A DNA stretch of 64,000 nucleotides from Farysia itapuensis (Eukaryota > Basidiomycota > Ustilaginomycetes > Ustilaginales > Ustilaginaceae), in contig JALBYC010000032.1 of NCBI GenBank assembly GCA_023212645.1, positions 1 to 64,000 on the forward strand, read 5' to 3'. The notes below the pieces were generated by a model. The model was given only the letters and a program-made list of their open reading frames with translations, did no database searches and had not been told where the DNA came from. Positions 9,018-20,100 of this stretch are shown piece by piece; within the stretch, counting starts at the first letter, position 1; each line of letters begins with the position of its first letter. The translations under genes were made by a program, and so were the position numbers.

Positions 9018-10292
9018 CTATAGATGCATATGATGCATCGATGCACGATGCACAGATGAACGGTGACGAGGGTGAGGAATTTGGGCTTTGGCGTCTTTGA
9101 TCGATGAGTAGCGGAAGCAAGGATTTGATGAGGTCATCTCTTGAGGCAGCGCGAATCCTTCGTAGTGTGCTGCACCTCCTCTGCCGGCTCCTACCGGACT
9201 GAGAGTGCCCCAGGCGTTGGTCAAGCCAGCCCAGACCTTGCTGCCAGGGATCGGCTGAATGTTGTCAACCACATGCCGATTGACCGTCCCCGACTGCCGA
9301 TCAAAGTCATACTTGAAGATGACTGTGTAGGTATGTGGCTGTAAAGTGACCCGGGAGATCCCTTCGAAGCGCAGCCGAATCACTAGCCTATCCCGTCCAG
9401 TCGACGAGATCTTGTCTTCCGGTTCCGAAGATTCAGAATGTCGGCGCAAGTACGAGCTGATGTCAGACCACGTACTTGCTGTGCGAGAACGACCCTCGAA
9501 TCGTGCCGAGTCCAGGTGCAGGGTGATATCGTAGAAGAGCGCTGCCAAAGCGTGACGCAGGATGTGAGCGCTCGTCGTATATACCGTGCGACCATTGAAG
9601 CATATCGTCGGTCCACCACGATGCAAGTCGGTGAGCTGGTTCCTGGATTCGTCAGACTTCGGTGGCTCAGATAGATCGTTATCCTTCCCAAGACCTAGTG
9701 CAGGAATTGGCGGCCTAAATTCAAAGGCAATCGAAGGATGATACAGGCTGTCGAAAGACCGGCTCTGGTCTGCACTTGCCTCGGCTTGACCTCCCCAAAT
9801 AGCTCGCTTTAAGGTGGCTTGGTTGAGAAAGGGTAAACTGCGCATAAACCCGGGTTTGCTTGGCGATGTTGTTGAGCTTGACGGAGACGTCACGAGGTCA
9901 TCGAGGTCGACAATTCCTCGAGCCATGAAATCCGGAAGTGTTCCGACTATTACTCGACATGCTTTGCCTACCCGTATCTGATATTCATGGTCAGAGATAC
10001 GAGCTGAGTCGAGGGACTCTTGAGATCCCTGATCTTGCTTCGAGCTCGCAGTCGTTCTGAACTCGGGAATATGGTTTCGACGAAACTGGATTGGCACGAA
10101 CGTCCGAGATCTGATTTGCTGACTCGATTGGAAGAAGTCAGGCGAGAGATGACTGCCCGGTGGGGAAGTTCTCGTCTCGAGGTGATACAGTCGCTGGTGG
10201 CCAGCATGCACCATGGAGATGACGTGAGGGTGACACCGGTTGGTGCGGCTGGCCAGAGCGCTTACATTACGGGTACTTGACCGAACCTGCAT
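9018..10292 (-). CDS. Conserved fungal protein of unknown function, predicted mitochondrial
   Basis: A single-exon protein of 424 aa from an ATG start. The first ~70 residues are rich in Arg, Ser and His with almost no acidic residues, as in a mitochondrial targeting sequence. The body contains a helix with FYDITLHLDSARF, then a strand-rich part with YTVIFKYDFDRQSG and VVDNIQPIPG (about residues 340-375). This resembles the NTF2-like/DUF2358 type of fold seen in fungal mitochondrial proteins, although I cannot name the family securely. The C-terminal tail is basic and His-rich. It shares a roughly 250-bp divergent promoter with the 10542 gene. Confidence 0.7.
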   Translation of the reverse strand: MQVRSSTRNVSALASRTNRCHPHVISMVHAGHQRLYHLETRTSPPGSHLSPDFFQSSQQIRSRTFVPIQFRRNHIPEFRTTASSKQDQGSQESLDSARISDHEYQIRVGKACRVIVGTLPDFMARGIVDLDDLVTSPSSSTTSPSKPGFMRSLPFLNQATLKRAIWGGQAEASADQSRSFDSLYHPSIAFEFRPPIPALGLGKDNDLSEPPKSDESRNQLTDLHRGGPTICFNGRTVYTTSAHILRHALAALFYDITLHLDSARFEGRSRTASTWSDISSYLRRHSESSEPEDKISSTGRDRLVIRLRFEGISRVTLQPHTYTVIFKYDFDRQSGTVNRHVVDNIQPIPGSKVWAGLTNAWGTLSPVGAGRGGAAHYEGFALPQEMTSSNPCFRYSSIKDAKAQIPHPRHRSSVHRASMHHMHL

Positions 10293-10541
10293 CTTTACAG
10301 AGCTCTGACTAGCGGTCCGGGACCATCAAGCATGTTGTGGTATCCTCCCATAGTTGCTGGCGCCGGCTGCGCCTCTCTCAGGTGGAGGATGTCGCCTTCG
10401 CATTTCTCCATTTCTCAAAAAAATCGTACTCGGCGTTCTAACATACCTTTTTTGTGAAAACTTCACGTGACTTGAACACGCCCAGTCGCGTTTTTGGCAA
10501 TGCCCGCCAGGTAGAAGTTTGGAAGCGAACAGAGTTGGTAC
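10293..10541. promoter_or_regulatory. Divergent intergenic promoter region
   Basis: 249 bp lie between two divergent start codons (10292 minus, 10542 plus), so both promoters must sit here. The stretch holds a run of A and T bases around 10418-10455. No TATA box or other named motif stands out. Confidence 0.4.
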
Positions 10542-13500
10542 ATGACCGGTTCCGCACTTTGCAGCAACAAGTCAAACGACCTTGACATATCCATACATCA
10601 TCTGCAGCAATATTCGTGCATCCCTGAGCGCTGCTTCACCGCATCGCCTTCCATGGAGTCCTTGATGTTTCAGCACGCGCCGGGAGGAATCACACCTATG
10701 AACAGCTCGCCCAAATTCCTGTCTCCACACATGTCGCCACGCCGCAGTAGTCGAGCGTCAAGAGCACGCTTGTCAAACATGACGCCAAACAAAGAGAACA
10801 TGTCACCAGCTCACTCAGCTTCTACCTCTGCCAAAACGCTGGACATGGTGAGCCACATGGTCACATCCAGTCCAAGCCCAACGAAGCGCAAGTCTCCATT
10901 CGGAATTGTCTCGAAACGCATCCAAACACTCAGCATCGTCAATGCTGATCACGCTGATGCCTTATCTTCCTCGGACGAGTCAGACGGCTCCGATGTTGTC
11001 TTCTTTGGCAAGCCATCATCGGCAGAGAAGAAACGACGTGTCCATTACGAGCAAAGCGTTATCGAAAAGCGACTCAGACACAAAGACAGCCTGGATCTGA
11101 CCCGTCAAAGGTCGATCAACTTCAATCCCGACGACACCATGCTGGTGGAGGGCGATGCTGCTCTACAGTATGGCTGGTCGCTGGACGGGCCGACTCCAGC
11201 ACCAACCAAGACAGTCGACCTCTTTGCACAGCCTCGACAACGATCGCCGCTCAAGGAGAATGGGGTTACCTCCTCGCCTCTGAGGCAGTCTCTCGTCAGT
11301 GACGGACTCTTGACGGATGCTAACGAAAGCGTGTCAGAGATAGCAGAGGTCGTAGATCCGAGGCAAGACAACAGCCTCGGTCTTGCACCAGTACCAGTTG
11401 TGTCAGAGTCCGAGGCACCACCGCGGGCATCACAGACCTCTGCAAATCCCTTCTTGAATTGGTCAAGTCCCAGGAAGACGAGCTATACTTCTCCGCAGAA
11501 GTTCAGCAGTCCTGTGCGCTCAGTAGAAGCTCTGATCAGCTCTACACTCAGTCAACAGAAAGTGCCAAGATCTGCACGACGGTCGCCACGCCTTTCGCTA
11601 CGTCGGCTCTCAACTTCGCCTTTGAAGCCTGCACACGCTGACATACATCAGCAAAGCCTGACTTCGACCCCATTTGCACGCGCAATTGGACCCGCAGCAC
11701 CTCCCAGCACGGGACTATCTGGGTTTGCATGCCTGCGTATAGCATCAGTATCTACTGCGCCTCATGCTAGTGTGGCACAGATACCTGAAGAGCAGACTTC
11801 ACCTTCCATGCATGCAGCAACTCGAAGCGGACAATACGCGCCTCAGCGGAGTGAACTGGTACAACAAATGCAGTCGTCCCCGGAAACCAGGCGTACCGCA
11901 CTTGACAGCCCTATCAGAATCGACAGATCGGTGTCTGAAGCTGTAACGCCTTTGTCCGCACGGCACACAGATACCGAGAATGCAATGTCCACTCTGAGCG
12001 ACAATGTTGATTTGCCGCACGAACCGCTAGCAGCAGCCGTCAAGACGATCTCACCTGCGAAAGATTCTGCAGACGATGAGCAGAGACTATCGCCAGGCCC
12101 AATTTTCCGTCAGACAGCTCGGCGTGTGCCGATTCAGCAGCATGAAGCCGAATTCGGGGTCAAATTATCACCGGACAAACGCGGCTCTCCACACAAGAGC
12201 CAAGGGAAGAGCTCGGCTTTGCGAACACAGGAGCCTATGGCAAGGACAGATAGGATACCGGCACGACGTGTGCCGATACATTCTGGGCAACCCCTCAGCG
12301 ACCCAACCGCGCCCACCAAACCATCTGACGCTGCCTTGCGTCGACCACCCAGTGTGGCTTCCAAAGCTGCGCGAGCGGCAGCACCTTTGGTGAGTCGACT
12401 TGGGTCGAGAGGTGCATCCACCACACTGCCACCAGCAGTGCTGTCTCGTGCAGTGTCTGCGCCGACTTCGGCGCCCGCAGCTGGTACCAAGCCCCCTTTG
12501 CGACCCCAATCTGTGGCTTCGAAACCGACCGTGGTCGAGCGAGCCACGTCGTCACAATCATCTCCGAAGAAGTCAATTAGTGGTCTTCCCCGTCCAGCAC
12601 TGTCAGGTGGCTCTCGATTGCCTCGACCCGCTAGTGTTCAAATCAATCCATCAGTTGCTCGATCTGTAACTCAGAGCAGACCGGTTCCGATGGCTATTGC
12701 AAGACTGCCGCCATCTGTTCAGACCTCGATTGCGAAGACAGGTCAACATTTCAATGCAAGCACGTCTGTTACAGACAACCCAATTTCAACGACAGTGACC
12801 GCTGACAAAGCAGTGACGTTGCCAAAGCACTCTGCGACTCCATCATCACCCCGCAAACTCAATCTGGAGCAAGTCGCCGCTGCTGCACCTGCCAAAGCCG
12901 CTACACCTCTCCGAAACGCATCTAGGTCACCTGTCCGCCAAGCGGCCGTGAAAGCAGTCTCGCCTGCTCGACCTGCACCGGTGATTGTGCACGATCCAGA
13001 AAAGCAGAGATTGCGTTGTCTAGCAATGCAAGAAAGAGCACGCAACAGGCCTCAGCGGAGCACTTCTAATCCCAACACCGCATCATCCGGAAGCTCCAAG
13101 TCGGAGAGCCCCATGGACACACGAAGCTCGCCGATTCGAGCCGTGGACAGTCCTGATTTGGTGTCAGACCCGAGTCAGGAAGCCAGCAGCTCGCCTGTCA
13201 AGTCTGACGTTGGCGTAGTCTCCACTACTGGCCCGCGATCTCTTCGAGCTTCGCGATCAGTGAGGACGCTGACACCGAGCGCACACCGTGTTCCAGCAGC
13301 TCGCGGACGCGCACTCAGCCTCAACGACATTATCGCTGCGCGCAAAGTTGACGTGCCTCTTACATTGACCGACCAGTTGCGACTTGCCGACACGGTCAAC
13401 AAGAAGCAGAACGAGAAAATTCTGGCCAAGTACAAGATCACCAATGTGCACCATCCTTACGAGAGACCGCCAAGTCCCGACCAGCACGTCCACGAGCCAG

Positions 13501-13817
13501 AAGCCTGCATTATTGTAGATGACATAGGCAATCACCGCAGGGGCAAAGGCGACTTGTCCGCCTACTCTACACCGCCTCGGACACGACCTGGGTCGAGCAG
13601 ACGTGTGAAGTGGTATCGTCCACTTTTTGTAGACCGAGGTGCTCACTACGGTAACAAGAAGAGTGCATCTCGTCCAGCTCTGAAACCCATCAGCTACAAT
13701 CTTGACAGGCTCGGAAACAAGCTGTCGACAGGTGCCTCACCCAAATTGACCATCGGGCAGCCTGTAGTCATTTTCCGCAACTTCTTCAAGGGAGAACTCG
13801 TGCCTGAAGACGCTTGA
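10542..13817 (+). CDS. Large Ser/Pro-rich protein with KEN boxes and many SP/TP sites (unknown function)
   Basis: A single-exon protein of 1091 aa, almost entirely low complexity and rich in Ser, Pro, Arg and Ala. There are dozens of SP/TP dipeptides, many as SPxK/R or TPxK/R, the CDK consensus. Two KEN motifs occur, at about residue 83 (TPNKENMSP, next to an RxxL sequence) and about 237 (SPLKENG). A degenerate RRVPI peptide appears twice. The only compact parts are near the C-terminus: ALSLNDIIAARKVDVPLTL with a charged helix (about 930-975) and a VKWYRPLFVD segment (about 1030), followed by a basic region. The pattern suggests a cell-cycle-regulated nuclear or cytoskeletal protein turned over by APC/C. 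That is inference; no family is recognised. A second in-frame ATG (10653) is also plausible as the start. Confidence 0.75.
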   Translation: MTGSALCSNKSNDLDISIHHLQQYSCIPERCFTASPSMESLMFQHAPGGITPMNSSPKFLSPHMSPRRSSRASRARLSNMTPNKENMSPAHSASTSAKTLDMVSHMVTSSPSPTKRKSPFGIVSKRIQTLSIVNADHADALSSSDESDGSDVVFFGKPSSAEKKRRVHYEQSVIEKRLRHKDSLDLTRQRSINFNPDDTMLVEGDAALQYGWSLDGPTPAPTKTVDLFAQPRQRSPLKENGVTSSPLRQSLVSDGLLTDANESVSEIAEVVDPRQDNSLGLAPVPVVSESEAPPRASQTSANPFLNWSSPRKTSYTSPQKFSSPVRSVEALISSTLSQQKVPRSARRSPRLSLRRLSTSPLKPAHADIHQQSLTSTPFARAIGPAAPPSTGLSGFACLRIASVSTAPHASVAQIPEEQTSPSMHAATRSGQYAPQRSELVQQMQSSPETRRTALDSPIRIDRSVSEAVTPLSARHTDTENAMSTLSDNVDLPHEPLAAAVKTISPAKDSADDEQRLSPGPIFRQTARRVPIQQHEAEFGVKLSPDKRGSPHKSQGKSSALRTQEPMARTDRIPARRVPIHSGQPLSDPTAPTKPSDAALRRPPSVASKAARAAAPLVSRLGSRGASTTLPPAVLSRAVSAPTSAPAAGTKPPLRPQSVASKPTVVERATSSQSSPKKSISGLPRPALSGGSRLPRPASVQINPSVARSVTQSRPVPMAIARLPPSVQTSIAKTGQHFNASTSVTDNPISTTVTADKAVTLPKHSATPSSPRKLNLEQVAAAAPAKAATPLRNASRSPVRQAAVKAVSPARPAPVIVHDPEKQRLRCLAMQERARNRPQRSTSNPNTASSGSSKSESPMDTRSSPIRAVDSPDLVSDPSQEASSSPVKSDVGVVSTTGPRSLRASRSVRTLTPSAHRVPAARGRALSLNDIIAARKVDVPLTLTDQLRLADTVNKKQNEKILAKYKITNVHHPYERPPSPDQHVHEPEACIIVDDIGNHRRGKGDLSAYSTPPRTRPGSSRRVKWYRPLFVDRGAHYGNKKSASRPALKPISYNLDRLGNKLSTGASPKLTIGQPVVIFRNFFKGELVPEDA

Positions 13818-14106
13818 CGAGCACTTGACCATATTTTCAATTCAATATACCCTTTCTACGCTACAAAGACGAGTGTGTTGAACGTCGTGAAAGCTTCATC
13901 ATCGCGGTATCGCGGTATCGTTGTTTGAAGGTGACCTGTTAGGGCAATAAGCTAATAGCCAGCCTCGGCCCTCGGCGCCTCGGAACTCGGGTACGACAAA
14001 TTTTGAGCAGGGAAGAAAAAAGTGGGAAATTCTGAAACGGTGAGAAGAAGGCTTTGACCGATCTTCACCAGGGCATGCTGCTGCCTCAATCTGCAGCGCT
14101 AAGCAA

Positions 14107-17100
14107 ATGACCTCTTCCTTGGCAGCACAGCTGGCCAACGTGCGCTCGCATAATGCTGAGCGACTCACCTCATCTGCGTCACTGGTGAAGCACACCTCAT
14201 ACCTCTTTCCGCCCAAGACAGCCGCACAGCAGGATCTGTTCACCGTACATGCCCTGGGCTCAAGTGGTTGGAGCGAGCTTTCGGCCGAAGACAGCACCCT
14301 TCTTCAGTGGAAGCAGTCCGATCTCCTCTTTGGAGAAGAGAGTCGCACTACGGATCGACTCATGCTTCCCAGCGAGGAAAATGAGAACATCGACCAAGCT
14401 GTCCGCGAATTCCTTCATCTGTCCGGTCGCTCGCTGCTGTCGAAAGGCGCGTCAAAGTGCCTTGAATGGCTCGTCCGACGATTCCGTATACACGAGTTCA
14501 GCGTTGAAGATGTTCTAGCCGCCTTCCTCCCTTACCACGAAACGCAGCAATTTGCACGCATGCTCTCGATCTGCAAGATCGCTGACAAACCTCACCTGCA
14601 ATTCCTGCTTGCAGTCAAAAAGTCAGCGAAACCCCTTCCGGCTAGTGTTCTTCATGCAGCCCTGCTCGCACCTGTGAGCACTACGACAAGTCTGGATCTT
14701 TTGCGGTGGATCACTGGTCTCATCAACACTGACACCATGTCTGCTCTTCGCATCACACCGCACCGCGCTCTTGTCAACTTCTGGGCTTCGACTCTCATTC
14801 AGACCTGCTCCGCTACTTCTTATCTCGACTTCAATCATCATGTCTCTGGAATCTCGGGATCTGGCAGCAACAAGAAAAAGTCTGCGAAAGCGAGAGCCGC
14901 AGAGGCACAGGCTGTACTCACGGTTCTGCTTCCGACTGCCGTCCGTGTAGCGGGAACTTCGCAGTACGGTCAGGACGCTCAAGTCAGCGGATTTATGCTT
15001 CTGTGTACTATCGCACAGTCCTTCCCTCTCAGCAAGGAAGCAGTACAGGGTGTTTTCGCAAGTTTGGCCAAGCTCATGACTGGGTCCACCCTGAGCTCGG
15101 TTCTGGCCCGAGCATTAGTATCTTCGGCAATCGCCCTCTGTGCTAGCCCAGATTCGGATTCAAGCCCTCTGACAGATCTCTCGAGCTCCACGGACCGACT
15201 CATTCCCGACCGTATGGCTGGTCTTGTTGTCTCATTCCCGGAAGCAACACGCGCGGTTCTCGCTTTGTGTAAGACATTCGACAGCAAGGCATTCACGACT
15301 CACATCTTGTCCTCTCTTATCGCCCGTCTTTCACATGATGCTTCCGCCGACCTCGCGCACGATCTGCTGCGCTCGCAATGGCTCGACGAGACTTTGACTC
15401 TGCAAGCCGTGAAGGTGCTTCTCCAGATGTCCTTGCACCCCAGTTCAGCCGCAAAGGAGACTGCGTTTGAATCTGCAATCCCTCAAGAGAACATGCAGAA
15501 CGCAAACATCAATCGCATTCGCGTCCTCTCATCGCTGAGAAACGAAACTACTAGCGTCTTTGACGAAGCCTTACGTCAAAGCACCAGCAATGGGCAGACA
15601 GAGACTCAGATCAATGCTATCTGGCTCACTGTGCAATCTATTCTCGCTGTAGAGTCCGGGACTCCTCTCGCAGACGCTGCTGCAGGCAAGATCGAGGGCC
15701 AAAGCAACGTTTTCTGGCTCTCTATTCATTCGGTTGACGCTTCGCAACGGGCCTTGGCTTTGCAGCAGCTTTGTGAGGATGTCCGACACAAACGCGCACT
15801 CGCACAAGATACCATGGTCCGAGATGCGTTGCAGTCACGTCTTCAAGACACATCCATCGACGTTTTGAAGGCATTGTACAAGCATTCTTCCATCTTGCTC
15901 GAAGCTTTTGACGCCTCAACTCTTCTCACAATGATCGTCGATGCGCTGTCACGTCCAGATATTGATGCTGACTCGCTGCAACTTCATCTGCAATTTTTGT
16001 TGTCAGCCTACATTGACAAGTACGAAGACAAAAGCGATGATGTGCTACGTCGTGCCGTCTGGCCCTTCCTCTTCGAAACACAAGAAGACATGGCTCGGAA
16101 CCAGACCGTAAAGAAGCTTCTCGCAAGAACCGCAGCGCAAGGTCTTCTCGGCTCAATTTCTACGGCACTTTCCGAGCAAAAGACGTCAAAAGGCTCGGAA
16201 GACGCAAATCGCGCCATGGCGGAGTCGATCGCCTCTGCTATCGCTGCTCTCACCCAAAAAGCTCTCAAATCCGAGTGGCTAGACTTTGTGCTTGCCGAGG
16301 CTCAAGAAGGATCCGGGCTGAGCTCATCGGCATCGCGTGACTTGTCTGGTTTCGTTTTGTTCTATCTGCTCCACTATCTTCAGGACACTGAACGAACTCG
16401 ATTTGGTAGCCGCGTGCTGCACACCGTCATAGCTTCTCGAACGTCAAGTACATTTGACAGCACTGCTGGGGACCATTCCGCCAGTATGAGTCTACAGCAA
16501 GTCCTGGACGTCTCTTCGCAAGATCTATTCGAAGGTATCGGCGAAGCCGGACAGACCCAACGCACGAACATGCTCGTCGGTCGACTACTGGCACAGCTGG
16601 TACGCGGTGTCGCTGTTCCGGACTTTGGCGACTTCCTCAGCGCGCAAGTGTCAAGCGAAAACCACCACAATAGGCAATTGCTCGGCTCACTGTACACCTC
16701 TATCAACGTCGCTCGGCTTTCGGGTAGCCAGTCCACGGTGCTGCTGCAGGCCTTGTTTGTTCGTCTCGATGAGTGTGTTTTGCCCTTCCTGTCGTATGTA
16801 TGGACTCAACCTCAGCAGTACAAAAAGGCAATTCGTCTCGCCGCCGTCAGACATGCCGAAGCTTATCTTCAAGCCAGTCTGGCGCCCGAGGTGGAACCCA
16901 AAGACTTCCAGGTTATTGTTCCCTCGTTCCTGGTATTGCTCAGCGACGACGAGCCTTCTATTCGTATGGCTGCCGTTTCGGCTTTGGATCAAATCAGGAA
17001 AATTAGCCAGACCGCCGCGGACTCCGTTGTCGTGTCCAAGAAGAAAGGCAAAGAAGCCGAAATTTTTGGCTTCGATGTAATCTACGGCAATGTCTCGTCA

Positions 17101-20100
17101 CGAGATCTGCAATATGTGGACCTTCCGACGTTGACATTCTATCTCGATCAAATCCTTGAACGCAAGTCCGGATTCCGCAATGATGCCAAATTCCTTCCGC
17201 GCCTTCAAAGTGACGTGTTAAACGCCAACCGACATGACGGTCGCAAAGAAATCAACCAGCGTCATTCAGTCGTGTGCTTCCTCCTCTCACATTTGGTGTG
17301 CTGGGGTTCAGCTCCAATCCGTCTTACACTGCTCGAATCTCTTGCTGCAGTGAGCAACACTTCCAAGGTCAAGATGCTCCTCCCTCTTACTCGTAACGTG
17401 GTGGAAGGCGATCTCGCCCTCGAGACTAAAGGTCTGGCAAAGACAGACGAGGCTGAGTCGTACTTCGAGCTCCTCTTTGGTGCGTATGACCAAAGCTGCC
17501 GATCGACCATAGAGGACGCCGCAAATGGCTCCTGGACGTTGTACCTAGACGCTATGGAGGGCAGACACCAGAAACGAGCTGTGCAAAAGGCAGCTGTTCA
17601 CGCACTGCAAAAGTCTGCTCTCTTTACAAGCCTTCAGCAGAGCGCTCAGCAACAATTGTTCGTCCTTTTAGCGACTGTCGTTGCGGATCCTGCGCTGTAC
17701 GCTCCCCCCGAAGTGCAGACGGTATTGCGTCACTTCGATGTTGACGCGTCGACTCTCGTCGCAATCCTGTCCAGTCTGCGTGAAAGCATAGCCAACAAAG
17801 CTCTTAATGCACCTGAAGCTAAGCGAGCGCGTACTTCCATCAGCTCAGACGATAGTGTCCGACGCTCTTGCGCTATTCTGATCGCCATCCTAGAAGCAAT
17901 TGTCGGCAAGGAGCCCACTCGTGTTGGCGCATTTGTCTACGAACTATTCGAGGTGCTGCGACTGGCTGTCGAGCTGCACTCTGGTCTGGTCGTGCCAACT
18001 GCCGAGCACATGCTACAGCTGACCATGTCTGGTATCAGTAATTTGCTCCAAGGGTTGCCGCTCGCCGACGGCTCCGCCCCTGCCGATGTTGTGCGAGCAC
18101 TACGCGCTGATGTCATCGTCAATGCGATCAAGTCTTCGAACAACCCGCAGACGTTCCAGCACGCACTTCTGCTGCTCTCACAGATCGCAAGAATTTCGCC
18201 CGAAGCGGTTTTGCACAACGTGATGCCCATCTTTACCTTTGTCGGCGCTACAGTCTTGCAGAGAGATGATGCTTTCAGCTTTTCTGTCGTCGAGAACGTG
18301 CTCAAGAGCATCGTTCCAGCTTTAGTCACCTCGCTCAAGTCAAATGAGACGGCAGCACAAAACAACTTCGCTTTGTTGTGCGAGGCCAGAACGTTCATCC
18401 GGATCTTTACCGACGCTGCAACTCATGTACCTCGACACCGACGACAGATGTTTTTCCGCCTACTTGTCGAGATCCTTGGTCCAGCTGAATTTTCGGCTGC
18501 TGTTGCCATGCTGCTGGTCGATCGGTCTGCGCACAAAATTGTCCGACAGCCTCGCTCGGACGCAGAGACCACGCTGCAGCTTCCCCTTGCTGTCATCTCG
18601 CCTCATGGCCTCATGATCCAGATGAAAGTCATGCAGGAAACTTGGGAAGAGATTCTGCGAATCTGGAACCATCGAGACGAGACAGATCTGCTTAGTGAAC
18701 AGGTGCTCCTAGATCGCGCAGGACGGATGGATCGGGAACACATTGACAATCAGACAGAACCGATCCGCCAGATTCAGGCACTCGTCCTCTTTGTCCGACA
18801 GATTCTCGTTTCCCCAGCATTTGCGGAAAAGATGGAAAGAACTTCTTCCGTTAAGATTGGGTCTCACTTTGAGGCTTTCGTCAAAATGGCTTTGGAGGTC
18901 ATTGCCCTCACGCAGACTTCTCAGCCCGCAATTGCTGCATTGGCAAGAGAGACATTGCAGGCTGCTATGCCGTACGTTCCTGTGGCCAACGTGATGACGG
19001 TGGTCACCTCTCTTGTGGAGGAAGAGGGAGCCCATGCTGTAACACGTCAGACAAGTGGATTTGCGCTCTTTGCCAGTCGTGTTGCGGCAATAAAGCCAGT
19101 ATCAAAGGAACGGGACACTGTGGCTACATTCACTGCAGCAATCGTCAAGGCGGCAAACGAAGTCGTCCAGTCATCGCTCGCCGACTCTAGGTCCGACACA
19201 ATTGCGCTTCGTCAAGCTGCGCTCGAGGCACTCAAGACAGTAGCCGCCACCGCCACCACGTCTGAGCATGGTGCACTGGCTACTACGATCCCAATCTTGG
19301 TCAAGCTCGGCAAAGCTGCAATGAGACCGTCAAAGGACTCTTCCGTCTCTGTGCCTCTTGCTGCTCGTGTCAGTGTCTTCTTCATCGCTGGAAAGCTAGC
19401 GGACAAGCTCGGCCCACGACTCATCCCCCACGTTGCTGCTCTGATGCCCTTCTGTCTTTCGACGATTCTTCAATCGTCGACTGAGGACGACGAGTCTGAG
19501 GATGAGGCCGAATTTGTCGTCAGCACGCAGGCTTCGGCGCTCCGAACGGGGGCTTTGGACACTATTGCAGGGCTGTTTGGATCGGTGCCTGCCTTCATGA
19601 CCTCGTACATTCCACAGGTGATTTCCATGTCGACCTCAGCCGATTTGAGAAGAGCCATGTCGAGCGCAAGCGGCTCGTCTACGGCAAGTGAGCGCTCGCT
19701 AAACCAATTGCTGTCTACGCTTATCCGCAAGACCCCTGCCAAAGATGTCTTTGACTCGAGCTTCAAGATTTGGGACGAGGAGATGGCGAAGCTGGGCACC
19801 GGACTGGAAGCCAACATTGTCGACCGATTGGTTGGCGTATCCGCTTTCCTGGCTCGCGCGTTGCGACAGACTGACCGAGATGCTGTCAGCAAGACGTACA
19901 AGCTTGTGTATCGATTCCTACTGCGAGCCCTCGATGTGCGCCGAACTCATTCTTCGCAATTGTCAAGCCAGTCCATCAACCGGCTTGAAGACACGCTGAT
20001 CGGCTCTACATTCATCAAGATGGTGATGAAGCTGAACGAAGCATCCTTCCGCCCGCTCTTCCTGCGCATCTTTGACTGGGCTGTCTTGGATCTCGTCGAC

